Positions 17,080 through 24,892 of a stretch of 41,997 nucleotides of DNA are shown here, piece by piece. A model generated the notes under the pieces. The model ran no database searches and was not told where the DNA came from. It worked only from the letters and a program-made list of their open reading frames with translations. Positions within the stretch are counted from its first letter, which is position 1. The number at the start of each line of letters is the position of its first letter. Location of the stretch: assembly GCA_003241055.1 (NCBI GenBank), contig QFOD01000032.1:1-41997 (forward strand). Direction: 5' to 3'. The translations under genes and the position numbers were made by a program. The DNA comes from Roseateles depolymerans (GTDB lineage: Bacteria; Pseudomonadota; Gammaproteobacteria; Burkholderiales; Burkholderiaceae_C).

Positions 17080-17667
17080 TTGGCCAAACGCCTGTTCGAC
17101 ATCCTGGCCGCCGCGGCCGGCCTGCTGCTGCTGAGCCCGCTGCTGCTGCTGGCCGCGCTGTGGGTGAAGCTGGATTCGCCCGGCCCGGTGCTGTTCCGCC
17201 AGACCCGCGTGGGGCGCCATGGCGTGCCCTTCAGCATCCACAAGTTCCGCACCATGCGCGTGGCGCCGGGGGCGGCCATCACCGTGGGCGAGGACCCGCG
17301 CATCACGCGCTCGGGCCGGGTCTTGCGCCAGACCAAGCTGGACGAGCTGCCCCAGCTGTGGGACGTGCTGCGCGGCGCGATGAGCCTGGTGGGCCCGCGG
17401 CCCGAACTGCCCAACTACGTGGCGCTGTACCCGGCCGAGCTGCGCGCCGTGGTGCTGTCCGTGCGCCCCGGCATCACCGACCCCGCCTCGCTGGCCTTCA
17501 GCCACGAGGCCGAACTGCTGGCCGCCGCCAGCGACCCCGAGCGCGAATACCGTGAGGTGGTGCTGCCCGCCAAGCTGCGGCTGTCGGCCGACTACGCCGC
17601 GCGCGCGACGCTGGCGACCGATCTCGGCCTCATCCTGGCGACGCTGGGCCGGGTCTTCCGTGGGTGA
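17080..17667 (+). CDS. Polyprenyl-phosphate sugar-1-phosphate transferase (PglC-like)
   Basis: A 195-residue monotopic phosphoglycosyl transferase of the minimal PglC size. One N-terminal hydrophobic re-entrant helix (FDILAAAAGLLLLSPLLLLAAL) precedes the catalytic domain. Signatures are FRQTRVGRHGVPFSIHKFRT, the Asp-Glu dyad in TKLDELPQLWDVL, and MSLVGPRPELP. It starts glycan assembly by moving phospho-sugar from UDP-sugar to undecaprenyl phosphate on the cytoplasmic face. The start is TTG 17080 (MAKRLFDIL), with no better in-frame start. Adjacent dehydratase and aminotransferase genes suggest a UDP-diNAc-bacillosamine-type first sugar, but the acetyltransferase for that sugar is not adjacent. 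Confidence 0.92.
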   Translation: MAKRLFDILAAAAGLLLLSPLLLLAALWVKLDSPGPVLFRQTRVGRHGVPFSIHKFRTMRVAPGAAITVGEDPRITRSGRVLRQTKLDELPQLWDVLRGAMSLVGPRPELPNYVALYPAELRAVVLSVRPGITDPASLAFSHEAELLAAASDPEREYREVVLPAKLRLSADYAARATLATDLGLILATLGRVFRG

Positions 17668-19583
17668 GCCGGCGGCGCGAGACAATTGAGCTTCTGATGA
17701 TCTGGCAGCAACTCGATACCCTCCTGACCCAGCTGCGTCCGCAGCGCGAGCGCCTGGCTCTGGCGCTCGATGCCCTGGTCGTGGCGCTGGCCTGGCAGTT
17801 CACCTACCTGTTCCGGCTGGGCTTCGAACGCTGGTTTTCCGCGCGGCCGGACTACGACGGCTGGGTGCTGCTCGGGCTGGTGCTGGTCTATGCCGTCGTG
17901 CTGCAGCTGTTCCGCGTGCCCAAGGGCATGTGGCGCTTCTCCGGTTTTGGTGAGGTCAAGCGCCTGTCGGCGGCGTGTCTTCTGGCTGGGCTGATCGTGG
18001 CGGTGGCGGTCCAGATGGCGCATCTTCACGCGGTGCCGAGGGCGGTGCTGGCCCTGCATCCAGTATTTGCTTTGATGCTGCTGGCGATGATGCGTATGGG
18101 CTACCGCATGCTTTACGAGCACATGCGCAGTCGTCTGAGCGGCAGTGCGCAGGAGCAGCGGCGGGCGCTGGTGATGGGGGCCGGGCAGGCGGGGCGCCTG
18201 CTGTTGGCCGGCATTCAGCACCAGGGTTGGACTGTCGTGGGCTGGTTGGATGACGACCCCCACAAGCTCGGCGCGCGAGTCGCCGGTGTTCCCGTGCTGG
18301 GGCGTCTTCAGGACGTGCAGGCGGTGTGCGAGGCACAGGGCATCACTCATTTGATCGTGGCCATGCCGTCTGCGTCGCCAGATCAGCGGCGTCGTGCCCT
18401 GGAACTGGCAGGGCAGATGGGGCGTCCGGTACTGACGGTGCCCAGTCCGACCGAGCTGGAGGCCGGGCGTCGGGTCGAGCAATTGCGAGACATCGAGCTC
18501 GAAGACCTGCTGGGCCGCGAGCCGGTCCGTCTGGATGAGGCGGGGCTGGGCGAGTTTCTGGGTGGGCAGATCGTGCTGGTGACCGGTGCTGGCGGCAGCA
18601 TCGGGAGCGAGCTTTGCCGGCAGATCGCACGGTATCGACCGCTCAAACTGGTGCTCTTCGACATCAGCGAGGCGGCGCTCTACGCCATCGAGCAGGAACT
18701 GCTGAAGAGCCATCCGGGGCTGTCGGTGGTTCCCTTGGTGGGCGATGTGAAGGAGGAGGCTCGGCTGACGGTGCTCCTGGCGCACTACCGGGTTCAGCTG
18801 ATGTTCCATGCCGCGGCGTACAAGCATGTGCCGATGATGGAGGGCGACAACGCCTGGACGGCATTGAGCAACAACGCGATCGGTAGCTTCCATGCGGCGC
18901 GGGCGGCTGCCACGGCCAAGGTGCAAAGGTTTGTGCTGATCAGCACGGACAAGGCCGTCAATCCAACCAATGTGATGGGCGCCAGCAAGCGCCTGGCCGA
19001 ATTGGTGGTCTCGGCGTTTGCAGCCGAAGTCCCCAGGACGCGTTTCGTGACCGTTCGCTTCGGCAATGTGCTGGGTTCCAGCGGCAGCGTGATTCCGAAG
19101 TTCAAGTCGCAGATCCTGGCCGGGGGGCCGGTGACGGTCACCCACCCGGACATCATTCGCTACTTCATGACGATCCCTGAGGCGGCGAGACTCGTGCTGC
19201 AGGCCGCACTGATGGGCGAGAGTGGGCAGGTGCTGTTGCTCGATATGGGTGACCCAGTGCGTATCGTCGATCTGGCTCGCGACCTGATTCGGCTGAGCGG
19301 CCACACGGAAAAGGAAATTCCCATCGTCTTCACCGGCCTTCGGCCTGGCGAGAAGCTCTACGAGGAACTGCTGGCGGACGCCGACACCACGCTACCAACC
19401 TCCCTCAAGCAATTGCGCCTGGCGCAGTTGGCCCCAGGGCCTGGATTGGCGGTGATTCTCGACTGGGTTGCAGAAATCGAGGCCTGCCCGGCCTTCGAGG
19501 ATACTTTCGCCCGAGCCCAGCTCAAGCGCTGGGTGCCTGAGTTCGAGGATGGCCGGCTTCCTCGTTTGAACCCATCACATTGA
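17664..19583 (+). CDS. Membrane-bound UDP-HexNAc 4,6-dehydratase (PglF/WbpM/CapD family)
   Basis: A 639-residue protein with about four N-terminal membrane helices (residues 30-150), a first Rossmann-like domain (VMGAGQAGRLLL, about 168-179) and a second, catalytic NAD-binding domain with GAGGSIGSE from G308. The catalytic segment is STDKAVNPTNVMGASKR: M438 and K442 replace the usual YxxxK, a known feature of the WbpM/PglF branch. It converts UDP-GlcNAc to UDP-4-keto-6-deoxy-GlcNAc at the inner membrane. GTG 17664 overlaps the PglC-like stop; an ATG at 17697 is an alternative start that loses 11 residues. Base composition falls from very GC-rich to clearly less so within the first third of this gene. 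Confidence 0.94.
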   Translation: MSRRRETIELLMIWQQLDTLLTQLRPQRERLALALDALVVALAWQFTYLFRLGFERWFSARPDYDGWVLLGLVLVYAVVLQLFRVPKGMWRFSGFGEVKRLSAACLLAGLIVAVAVQMAHLHAVPRAVLALHPVFALMLLAMMRMGYRMLYEHMRSRLSGSAQEQRRALVMGAGQAGRLLLAGIQHQGWTVVGWLDDDPHKLGARVAGVPVLGRLQDVQAVCEAQGITHLIVAMPSASPDQRRRALELAGQMGRPVLTVPSPTELEAGRRVEQLRDIELEDLLGREPVRLDEAGLGEFLGGQIVLVTGAGGSIGSELCRQIARYRPLKLVLFDISEAALYAIEQELLKSHPGLSVVPLVGDVKEEARLTVLLAHYRVQLMFHAAAYKHVPMMEGDNAWTALSNNAIGSFHAARAAATAKVQRFVLISTDKAVNPTNVMGASKRLAELVVSAFAAEVPRTRFVTVRFGNVLGSSGSVIPKFKSQILAGGPVTVTHPDIIRYFMTIPEAARLVLQAALMGESGQVLLLDMGDPVRIVDLARDLIRLSGHTEKEIPIVFTGLRPGEKLYEELLADADTTLPTSLKQLRLAQLAPGPGLAVILDWVAEIEACPAFEDTFARAQLKRWVPEFEDGRLPRLNPSH

Positions 19584-19585
19584 GC

Positions 19586-20044
19586 ATGTTGCTGTCCTAC
19601 CGTGCTGTCCGTGTCGCCGCAGGCGCGACCTTGCTGGCTTTTGCCGGATCGAACTTTGCGCAGTCCACGACCGATGAGGCGCTCGACCGGGCCAAGCAGG
19701 CCAAGACGTTGACCGATGCTCTGGCCGCGTTGGGTGTGACCAATCCAGAGCCGGGTAACAAGGTGCTCCTCGAGGCTCCCGATATCGTGGTGATCGACCG
19801 CAAATTCCCGGTGAAAGTGACCAGTCGAATGCCCGGGACGGATTGGGTTGCGCTGTTTGTGGAGCGGGGCACCGAACCGTTTGTGAAGTTGGAGGAGTTC
19901 CCTGCGGGTGCCGACCGCGAGTTGAGCGCTGAAGTCCGGCTGCCTTTGACTGCCAAGCTTAGAGCCGTGGTTCGCAGTGGCGGCAAGTACTACCAGGTGT
20001 CTCGGGAGGTGAAGGTCGCCACCCCGGCTGGGAAGTCCAAATGA
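19586..20044 (+). CDS. Secreted SoxY-like protein without the C-terminal cysteine
   Basis: A 152-residue protein. A signal peptide ends near SNFA-QS (about residue 25). The mature part resembles the SoxY fold along most of its length: LTDALAALGV, NKVLLEAPDI, FPVKVTSRMPGTDWVALFVE and LRAVVRSGGKYYQVSREVKV track the SoxY strands. SoxY is the periplasmic carrier that holds sulfur intermediates on a C-terminal GGCGG arm during thiosulfate oxidation. Here the reading frame ends ATPAGKSK and I see no cysteine, so it cannot be a sulfur carrier. No other sox gene is nearby. It is fused into the operon: its start follows the dehydratase stop by 2 nt (a TTG at 19580 is an alternative) and its stop overlaps gspE by 4 nt. 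A structural or assembly role with the secretion system or glycan is inferred. Confidence 0.75.
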   Translation: MLLSYRAVRVAAGATLLAFAGSNFAQSTTDEALDRAKQAKTLTDALAALGVTNPEPGNKVLLEAPDIVVIDRKFPVKVTSRMPGTDWVALFVERGTEPFVKLEEFPAGADRELSAEVRLPLTAKLRAVVRSGGKYYQVSREVKVATPAGKSK

Positions 20045-21759
20045 ACCCGATGAGTTCGTCGGAGCGGCTGCCTCTGGGGCAATTCCTGCTTGAGCGGGGC
20101 CTGATCAATGCGGCAGATCTTGAGCGTGCATTGGCTTCGCAGCAGATGGCTGGGCTTCGCTTGGGGCGTTTGCTCGTGCGACTGGGGGCGATCTCCGAGG
20201 ACAACCTGTTGCCTGCGCTGGCCGAGCATCTCGGGCTGAGCCTGCTCGGCGAGGCCGAGTTGCAGGCAGAGTCGGCCAACATCCTGCGTACTGTAGAGAT
20301 GCTGGGCATACCGCGGCCCTGGTTTGCAGAGCGAGGGTTGGTGGTGTTCGAGGCAGCCGACGGCGCGCTTCACTGTGCGGCGCGTTACCCGCAGGATTCC
20401 TTCCTGCAGGAAGTGATGAGCGCGCAGGCGCAAGGACATCAGCTCGTCTGGCATCTGATGCGCAGCCGCGACGAGGAGTGGCTCGCCAAATTGCTGGCGC
20501 CGCAGTCGGACGACGGCATCGGCGGTGATGAGACGGCGCATCTGCGCGAGCTGGCCGAAGAGGCCCCGGTGATCGAACTGGTGAACACGGTGTTCGCCCA
20601 GGCAGCGGATGAAAACGCCTCAGATATTCATATCGAGCCCGAGGAGCATGAGTTCTTCGTGCGACTGCGCGTGGATGGCGTGCTGCAGACGCGGGCGACT
20701 TTGCCTTCGGAGCGGTTCGCGGCGGTGGCGTCGCGCATCAAGCTCATCGCGGGCCTGGACATCGCAGAACGCCGTTTGCCGCAGGACGGGCGTATCACGC
20801 TGCGGGTCAGCGGCGTCGATCTGGACGTGCGAGTATCAGTAGTCCCCGGCGTGCATGGCGAGTCGGTCGTGATGCGGCTGCTGCCCAAGAACCAGGCCGA
20901 GTTCCGCCTGGATCGGCTGGGGCTGGAGCCCGACCACCTGAAGCTGTTCCTGCGCTGGGCGCGCGAGCCCAACGGCATCATCCTGGTGACCGGTCCGACC
21001 GGCTCGGGCAAGAGTACGACGCTGTACGCGGTGCTCTCCGAAGTGAACGACCGCCAGAGCAAGATCATCACGGTCGAGGATCCGGTCGAGTACCGGATGC
21101 GCGGTGTCACGCAGATCCAGACGCAGGCCGAGATTGGCTACACCTTCGGGCGTGCGCTGCGTGCCATCCTGCGGCAGGATCCGGACATCATCATGATCGG
21201 TGAAATTCGCGACCTGGAGACGGCCGAGATCGCCGTGCAGTCGGCACTGACCGGGCACACGGTGTTTTCCACGCTGCACACCAACGATGCTCTGTCGGCC
21301 TTCACCCGTCTCGTGGACATGGGCGTCGAGCCCTTCCTGGTGGCCTCATCGGTGAGGGCGGTGCAGGCTCAGCGATTGGTACGGCGGCTGTGCCCTCACT
21401 GTGCCAAGCCTGCCGAGATGCCTGGCGGCATTGCGCCTCTGCTCGACGACCTGCGCGAGCGAGCGCCGGGGCTATTTGAGAATGCGCCAAACTGGCGTGT
21501 AGCCGGCGGGTGCGAGCACTGTCAGCACACGGGATATCGTGGCCGACTGGGCATCTACGAAATGGTGGACGTGAGCCCGGACATCCAGACGGCCATCATG
21601 CAGCGGCAGCCTGCGCACCACCTCGCTGCGCTCGCCCGAGCGCAGGGGTATCGGACGCTGCGTGAGGATGGCCTGGTCAAGGCGTGGCAGGGGTTGACCA
21701 GCGTGGAGGAGGTGCTTCGGGTGACTGGTACGTCTGACGCGGTGGCCGAGGAGGCCTGA
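20041..21759 (+). CDS. gspE: Type II secretion ATPase GspE (XpsE)
   Basis: A 572-residue cytoplasmic traffic ATPase. Residues 1-160 form the MshEN-type N-terminal domains (PLGQFLLERGLINAADLERA). The core carries Walker A GPTGSGKST at 318-326, the Asp box around DEVND-like VEDPVEYRM, Walker B IIMIGEIRD near 385 and the His box TGHTVFSTLHTND. The four zinc cysteines are C451, C454, C491 and C494 (CPHC, CEHC). It drives pseudopilus assembly from the GspL/GspF platform. Some MshEN domains bind cyclic-di-GMP; whether this one does depends on motifs I did not resolve. ATG 20041 overlaps the SoxY-like stop, and gspF follows after one base. Confidence 0.97.
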   Translation: MNPMSSSERLPLGQFLLERGLINAADLERALASQQMAGLRLGRLLVRLGAISEDNLLPALAEHLGLSLLGEAELQAESANILRTVEMLGIPRPWFAERGLVVFEAADGALHCAARYPQDSFLQEVMSAQAQGHQLVWHLMRSRDEEWLAKLLAPQSDDGIGGDETAHLRELAEEAPVIELVNTVFAQAADENASDIHIEPEEHEFFVRLRVDGVLQTRATLPSERFAAVASRIKLIAGLDIAERRLPQDGRITLRVSGVDLDVRVSVVPGVHGESVVMRLLPKNQAEFRLDRLGLEPDHLKLFLRWAREPNGIILVTGPTGSGKSTTLYAVLSEVNDRQSKIITVEDPVEYRMRGVTQIQTQAEIGYTFGRALRAILRQDPDIIMIGEIRDLETAEIAVQSALTGHTVFSTLHTNDALSAFTRLVDMGVEPFLVASSVRAVQAQRLVRRLCPHCAKPAEMPGGIAPLLDDLRERAPGLFENAPNWRVAGGCEHCQHTGYRGRLGIYEMVDVSPDIQTAIMQRQPAHHLAALARAQGYRTLREDGLVKAWQGLTSVEEVLRVTGTSDAVAEEA

Positions 21760-21760
21760 G

Positions 21761-22969
21761 GTGGAGTTCCGCTACGAGGCCGCCAACGCGGAAGGCAAGG
21801 TGCTGAGCGGTGTGCTCAGTGCTGACAATGAGCGGGCGCTGATCCAGTTGTTGAAGGATCAGAACCTGACGCCCATCCTGGTCGAGGCGCTGTCGACCAA
21901 GGCTTCCCGGTCATGGCTGCCGCGCCGTCAGCGTGCGGCGGGTATTGAGGAAACGGTGCAGGTCGTACGCGAACTGGCCACGCTGCTGGCGGCAGGTGTT
22001 CCTCTGGCAGAGAGCGTGGACTCCACCGCTCAAGCACATGGGGCCAGCAATATCGGCGAAGCCTTCACGAAGATCTATGCGCAACTCCGTGGCGGCGAAC
22101 CGTTGTCCGTTGCGTTGCGGGCTGCCGAGCTCGAGCTGCCGGAGTATCTCTACCAACTGGTGTCCGCTGGTGAGCTGACAGGCAAGCTAGCCCCCGCACT
22201 GCATAGTGCCGCAGATCAGATGGAGTACGAGCAGCGTGTGCGCTCGGAAATGCGCAACGCGATGATTTATCCGAGCGTGCTGGTCGCATCCGGTGTTGGC
22301 GCGACGTTGCTGATCTTCATCCTGGTCGTGCCCAAGTTCGCCAACATGCTGAAGAGCACGCGGGGCAATCTGCCGGACATCTCTGTGTGGGTGCTGAGGT
22401 CAGGCTTGTTCGTGAAGCAGAACCTGCTGTGGTTCGGCCTCGGTGCCGCGGGGCTGATCCTGGGTGCTGGCGTGCTCCTCTCGATGCCCGTCGTTCGCCA
22501 GCAATTGCGTGAATTTGCATCGCGACTCCCCGTCGTGGGCGAGTGGTTGATGAACGCCGAGTTGGGCCGCTGGGCGGCCATGCTCGGCAGTCTGCTGTCG
22601 AACAAAGTCCCCATCGTGCGTGCCATGGAACTTGCCGAGGGCAGTGTGCAACTGGGTGCGGTATCGTCCCGGCTTCAGTTGGCCTTGAGGGACTTGCGAG
22701 CAGGTAAGAAGCTGGCCGACTCACTCGCGCTGCACCGCACGGTGAGCCCTATGGGCGTTAATCTTGTCCGGGTCGGGGAGCGTACCGGTGAGCTTCCTGA
22801 AATGCTGCGTACGCTTGGGCGCCTGTACGAAACTGCCAGTCGCGATCGCATGAAGCGATTCCTGATCTTGTTCGAGCCTCTCGCCATCCTGGTGGTCGGC
22901 GCGGTCATCGGTTTCATCATGGTGGCCATCATGCTGGCCATCACGAGTTTCTCCACTACTACGATATGA
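21761..22969 (+). CDS. gspF: Type II secretion inner-membrane platform protein GspF
   Basis: A 402-residue protein of normal size with two repeated GspF domains (about 70-195 and 270-395) and three membrane segments (around 170, 220-245 and 370-400). ELATLLAAGVPLAESVD and GSLLSNKVPIVRAMELAEG are the paired domain starts. It links the ATPase GspE to pseudopilin polymerisation. The start is GTG 21761, with GAGGAGG 6 nt upstream inside the end of gspE; ATGA overlap with gspG follows. Confidence 0.96.
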   Translation: MEFRYEAANAEGKVLSGVLSADNERALIQLLKDQNLTPILVEALSTKASRSWLPRRQRAAGIEETVQVVRELATLLAAGVPLAESVDSTAQAHGASNIGEAFTKIYAQLRGGEPLSVALRAAELELPEYLYQLVSAGELTGKLAPALHSAADQMEYEQRVRSEMRNAMIYPSVLVASGVGATLLIFILVVPKFANMLKSTRGNLPDISVWVLRSGLFVKQNLLWFGLGAAGLILGAGVLLSMPVVRQQLREFASRLPVVGEWLMNAELGRWAAMLGSLLSNKVPIVRAMELAEGSVQLGAVSSRLQLALRDLRAGKKLADSLALHRTVSPMGVNLVRVGERTGELPEMLRTLGRLYETASRDRMKRFLILFEPLAILVVGAVIGFIMVAIMLAITSFSTTTI

Positions 22970-23415
22970 ACTCCCTCTCGATTCAATCTCGCCCGCGCAG
23001 TGCAGGTTTTACGCTGCTCGAACTGCTGGTTGTTCTGGTCATCATTGGCTTGCTGGGCAGCTTGGTCGGGCCGAAGCTATTCGGCAAGGCTGACGCTGCA
23101 AAGATCCAGACGGCCCAGACCCAGGTGAAGATGTTGAAAGGTGCGCTGGAGACCATGCGCCTGGATATCGGGCGCTTCCCGACGGCCAGCGAAGGTCTGG
23201 CCCTGCTGAATGAGGCGCCTAAGGATGAGCGCATCGCGGCGCGTTGGAAAGGCCCCTATCTGGACGAAACCCTTCCGCAGGATCCGTGGGGGAATGCGTA
23301 CCAGTACGCTGTGCCGGGGGCCAACGGCCAGGCTGTCGCGATCTACTCGTTCGGGGCGGACGGCAAGCGTGGTGGCGAAGGTAATGATGCGGATATCGGT
23401 ATCCTGCCGCCCTGA
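22966..23415 (+). CDS. gspG: Type II secretion major pseudopilin GspG
   Basis: A 149-residue prepilin. The basic leader ends RSAG, and cleavage before FTLLELLVVLVIIGLL (F+1, E+5) is by the prepilin peptidase, whose gene is not in this window. The C-terminal loop SFGADGKRGGEGNDADIG has the calcium-binding pattern of GspG. It is the main subunit of the pseudopilus that pushes folded substrates through the secretin. The four-base overlap with gspF and the conserved spacing in the operon fix ATG 22966. Confidence 0.97.
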   Translation: MNSLSIQSRPRSAGFTLLELLVVLVIIGLLGSLVGPKLFGKADAAKIQTAQTQVKMLKGALETMRLDIGRFPTASEGLALLNEAPKDERIAARWKGPYLDETLPQDPWGNAYQYAVPGANGQAVAIYSFGADGKRGGEGNDADIGILPP

Positions 23416-23824
23416 TTGGCTTCGACTGCGCAGCAACGGGTTCACGTTGCTCGAATTGCTTGTCGTCATGGCTGTTATCGGTTTGTTGACGGCCTTGGTT
23501 GCCCCGAATTTGCAACGATTGGTTGGTGCCACGGAGCGGTCTACGCGTCGTGATGCAGTGATCGCAGACCTGGCAGGACTGAGCTACAGGGCCTACGTTT
23601 TGGGCGAGAGCTTTGAGTTGCGCAATGGACATCTTGCGGAGTTGCTGCGTGATGGCAACCCGATTCTTGCGGTACCCGAGGGGTGGCGCGTCGATCTCCC
23701 GGAGTCGATACGCTTCAACTACAGCGGCTGGTGCAGCGGCGGCGTTGTCCGCCTGATTCCTCCGGACCAGGGGCCGGAGGTCGTTGAATTGCTGCCGCCT
23801 GCCTGTGACCTCAAGCGGAGTTGA
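23387..23824 (+). CDS. gspH: Type II secretion minor pseudopilin GspH
   Basis: A 145-residue prepilin with leader ending RSNG and cleavage before FTLLELLVVMAVIGLLTALV. The globular part (WRVDLPESIRFNYSGWCSGG) matches GspH-type minor pseudopilins. The reading frame is open far upstream inside gspG; the likely start is ATG 23387 (or the adjacent 23384), giving an 18-residue leader and a 29-nt overlap with gspG. A CTG closer to the leader cannot be excluded. Minor pseudopilins cap and prime the pseudopilus tip. Confidence 0.87.
   Translation: MRISVSCRPDWLRLRSNGFTLLELLVVMAVIGLLTALVAPNLQRLVGATERSTRRDAVIADLAGLSYRAYVLGESFELRNGHLAELLRDGNPILAVPEGWRVDLPESIRFNYSGWCSGGVVRLIPPDQGPEVVELLPPACDLKRS
23817..23820 (+). 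promoter_or_regulatory. Shine-Dalgarno for gspI TTG start
   Basis: GGAG lies 8 nt before TTG 23829, favouring this start over the in-frame upstream GTG 23805 and TTG 23784. Confidence 0.5.
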
Positions 23825-23828
23825 AGCG

Positions 23829-24275
23829 TTGAGGCATCGTCAGACTGGTTTTTCGCTGCTTGAGGCTGTGGTCGCAATGGTGATCCTGGCGTTGGCAGGT
23901 ATGGCGCTATTTGATTGGGTCAATGCCAGCGTGGTGTCGTTGCGGCGCGTTGAAGACGCGAATGCTCGAAACGAAGCGACCACCAATGCTGTCGAGTACA
24001 TGCAGTCGATCAATCCAATGCTGCGCCCGAGTGGTGAGATGGATCTGGGGCGGTATCGCATCGCTTGGCGGGCGCAGCCGACGACTGCGGTGATCGACAG
24101 CAGTCAGTACCCGCGTGGCGTAGGCCTGTATCAGTTGGCGTTGTTCGAGACGGTGGTGCGAGCCTACCGGGAAGGCGAACTTGCTGACGCGGGCCTCTGG
24201 TTCGAGTTCAAGATGAAGCAGGTTGGGTACAAGAAGGTGCGCCAACAGGTTGATCTTGGTGCGGCCGGAGGTTGA
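23829..24275 (+). CDS. gspI: Type II secretion minor pseudopilin GspI
   Basis: A 148-residue prepilin: short leader MRHRQTG, then FSLLEAVVAMVILALAGMAL with the usual Glu at +5. Length and the small acidic C-terminal domain suit GspI, the pseudopilin that with J and K forms the tip complex. The start is taken as TTG 23829, 4 nt after the gspH stop, because of the GGAG upstream. Its TGA overlaps the gspJ ATG by one base. Confidence 0.82.
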   Translation: MRHRQTGFSLLEAVVAMVILALAGMALFDWVNASVVSLRRVEDANARNEATTNAVEYMQSINPMLRPSGEMDLGRYRIAWRAQPTTAVIDSSQYPRGVGLYQLALFETVVRAYREGELADAGLWFEFKMKQVGYKKVRQQVDLGAAGG

Positions 24276-24892
24276 TGTTGGCAAGGCAGCGTGGGTTTAC
24301 GCTTCTTGAGGTGCTGGTCGTCGTGGTGATCACGGCGCTCGTTTCCGGGCTGATGTTCCAGGCGTTGGCCTATGTCGGTCGTCTTCAGGCGCGGTTCGGC
24401 GAGCAATTGGCGCGCGGGCAACAAGGCGCGATGCGGGCGGACTGGTACAGACAATTGCTGCAGGGAGTGCAAGCGGATTTCTCGGATGCCAAGCGGAAGT
24501 TCAGCGGGCGGGCCGATCACCTGGAAGGGCTGAGTTCAACGGGCCTGGATATTGCGCTGGGTGCAATGAACTGGGTTGAACTGGATCTGCGGGCGCGTCG
24601 TGAAGGTGTCGGGGGCGAGGTCATCCTTCGGGTCGATGGCAAAGAAGTCCAGCTGCTTGACTGGCGTTCGGAGGGGGCGGCTGCCTTCTCGTACGTGGAT
24701 GACGCCGGGCAGGTCTACTCAAGCTGGCCTCCGGAGAGCTTGGTCACTGCCAAGGCTGGCGCCCCTGTACCGCAGCTGCCCTCAGCCATTTTTCTGAACG
24801 TGCCCGATCAAGCGGGTGCGCGCGTGATCGTCGCTGTGCCGCGGGGGAGCCGCGAATCCAGGCCGCGCGACGCTTCTGAAGTGCGGTTCTGA
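24275..24892 (+). CDS. gspJ: Type II secretion minor pseudopilin GspJ
   Basis: A 205-residue prepilin with leader MLARQRG and cleavage before FTLLEVLVVVVITALVSGLM. The long beta-rich C-terminal part (VELDLRARREGVGGEVILRV) fits GspJ. A GGAGG stands only 3 nt before ATG 24275 and 6 nt before the in-frame TTG 24278; either start gives the same cleavage site. It interacts with GspI and GspK at the pseudopilus tip. Confidence 0.88.
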   Translation: MLARQRGFTLLEVLVVVVITALVSGLMFQALAYVGRLQARFGEQLARGQQGAMRADWYRQLLQGVQADFSDAKRKFSGRADHLEGLSSTGLDIALGAMNWVELDLRARREGVGGEVILRVDGKEVQLLDWRSEGAAAFSYVDDAGQVYSSWPPESLVTAKAGAPVPQLPSAIFLNVPDQAGARVIVAVPRGSRESRPRDASEVRF

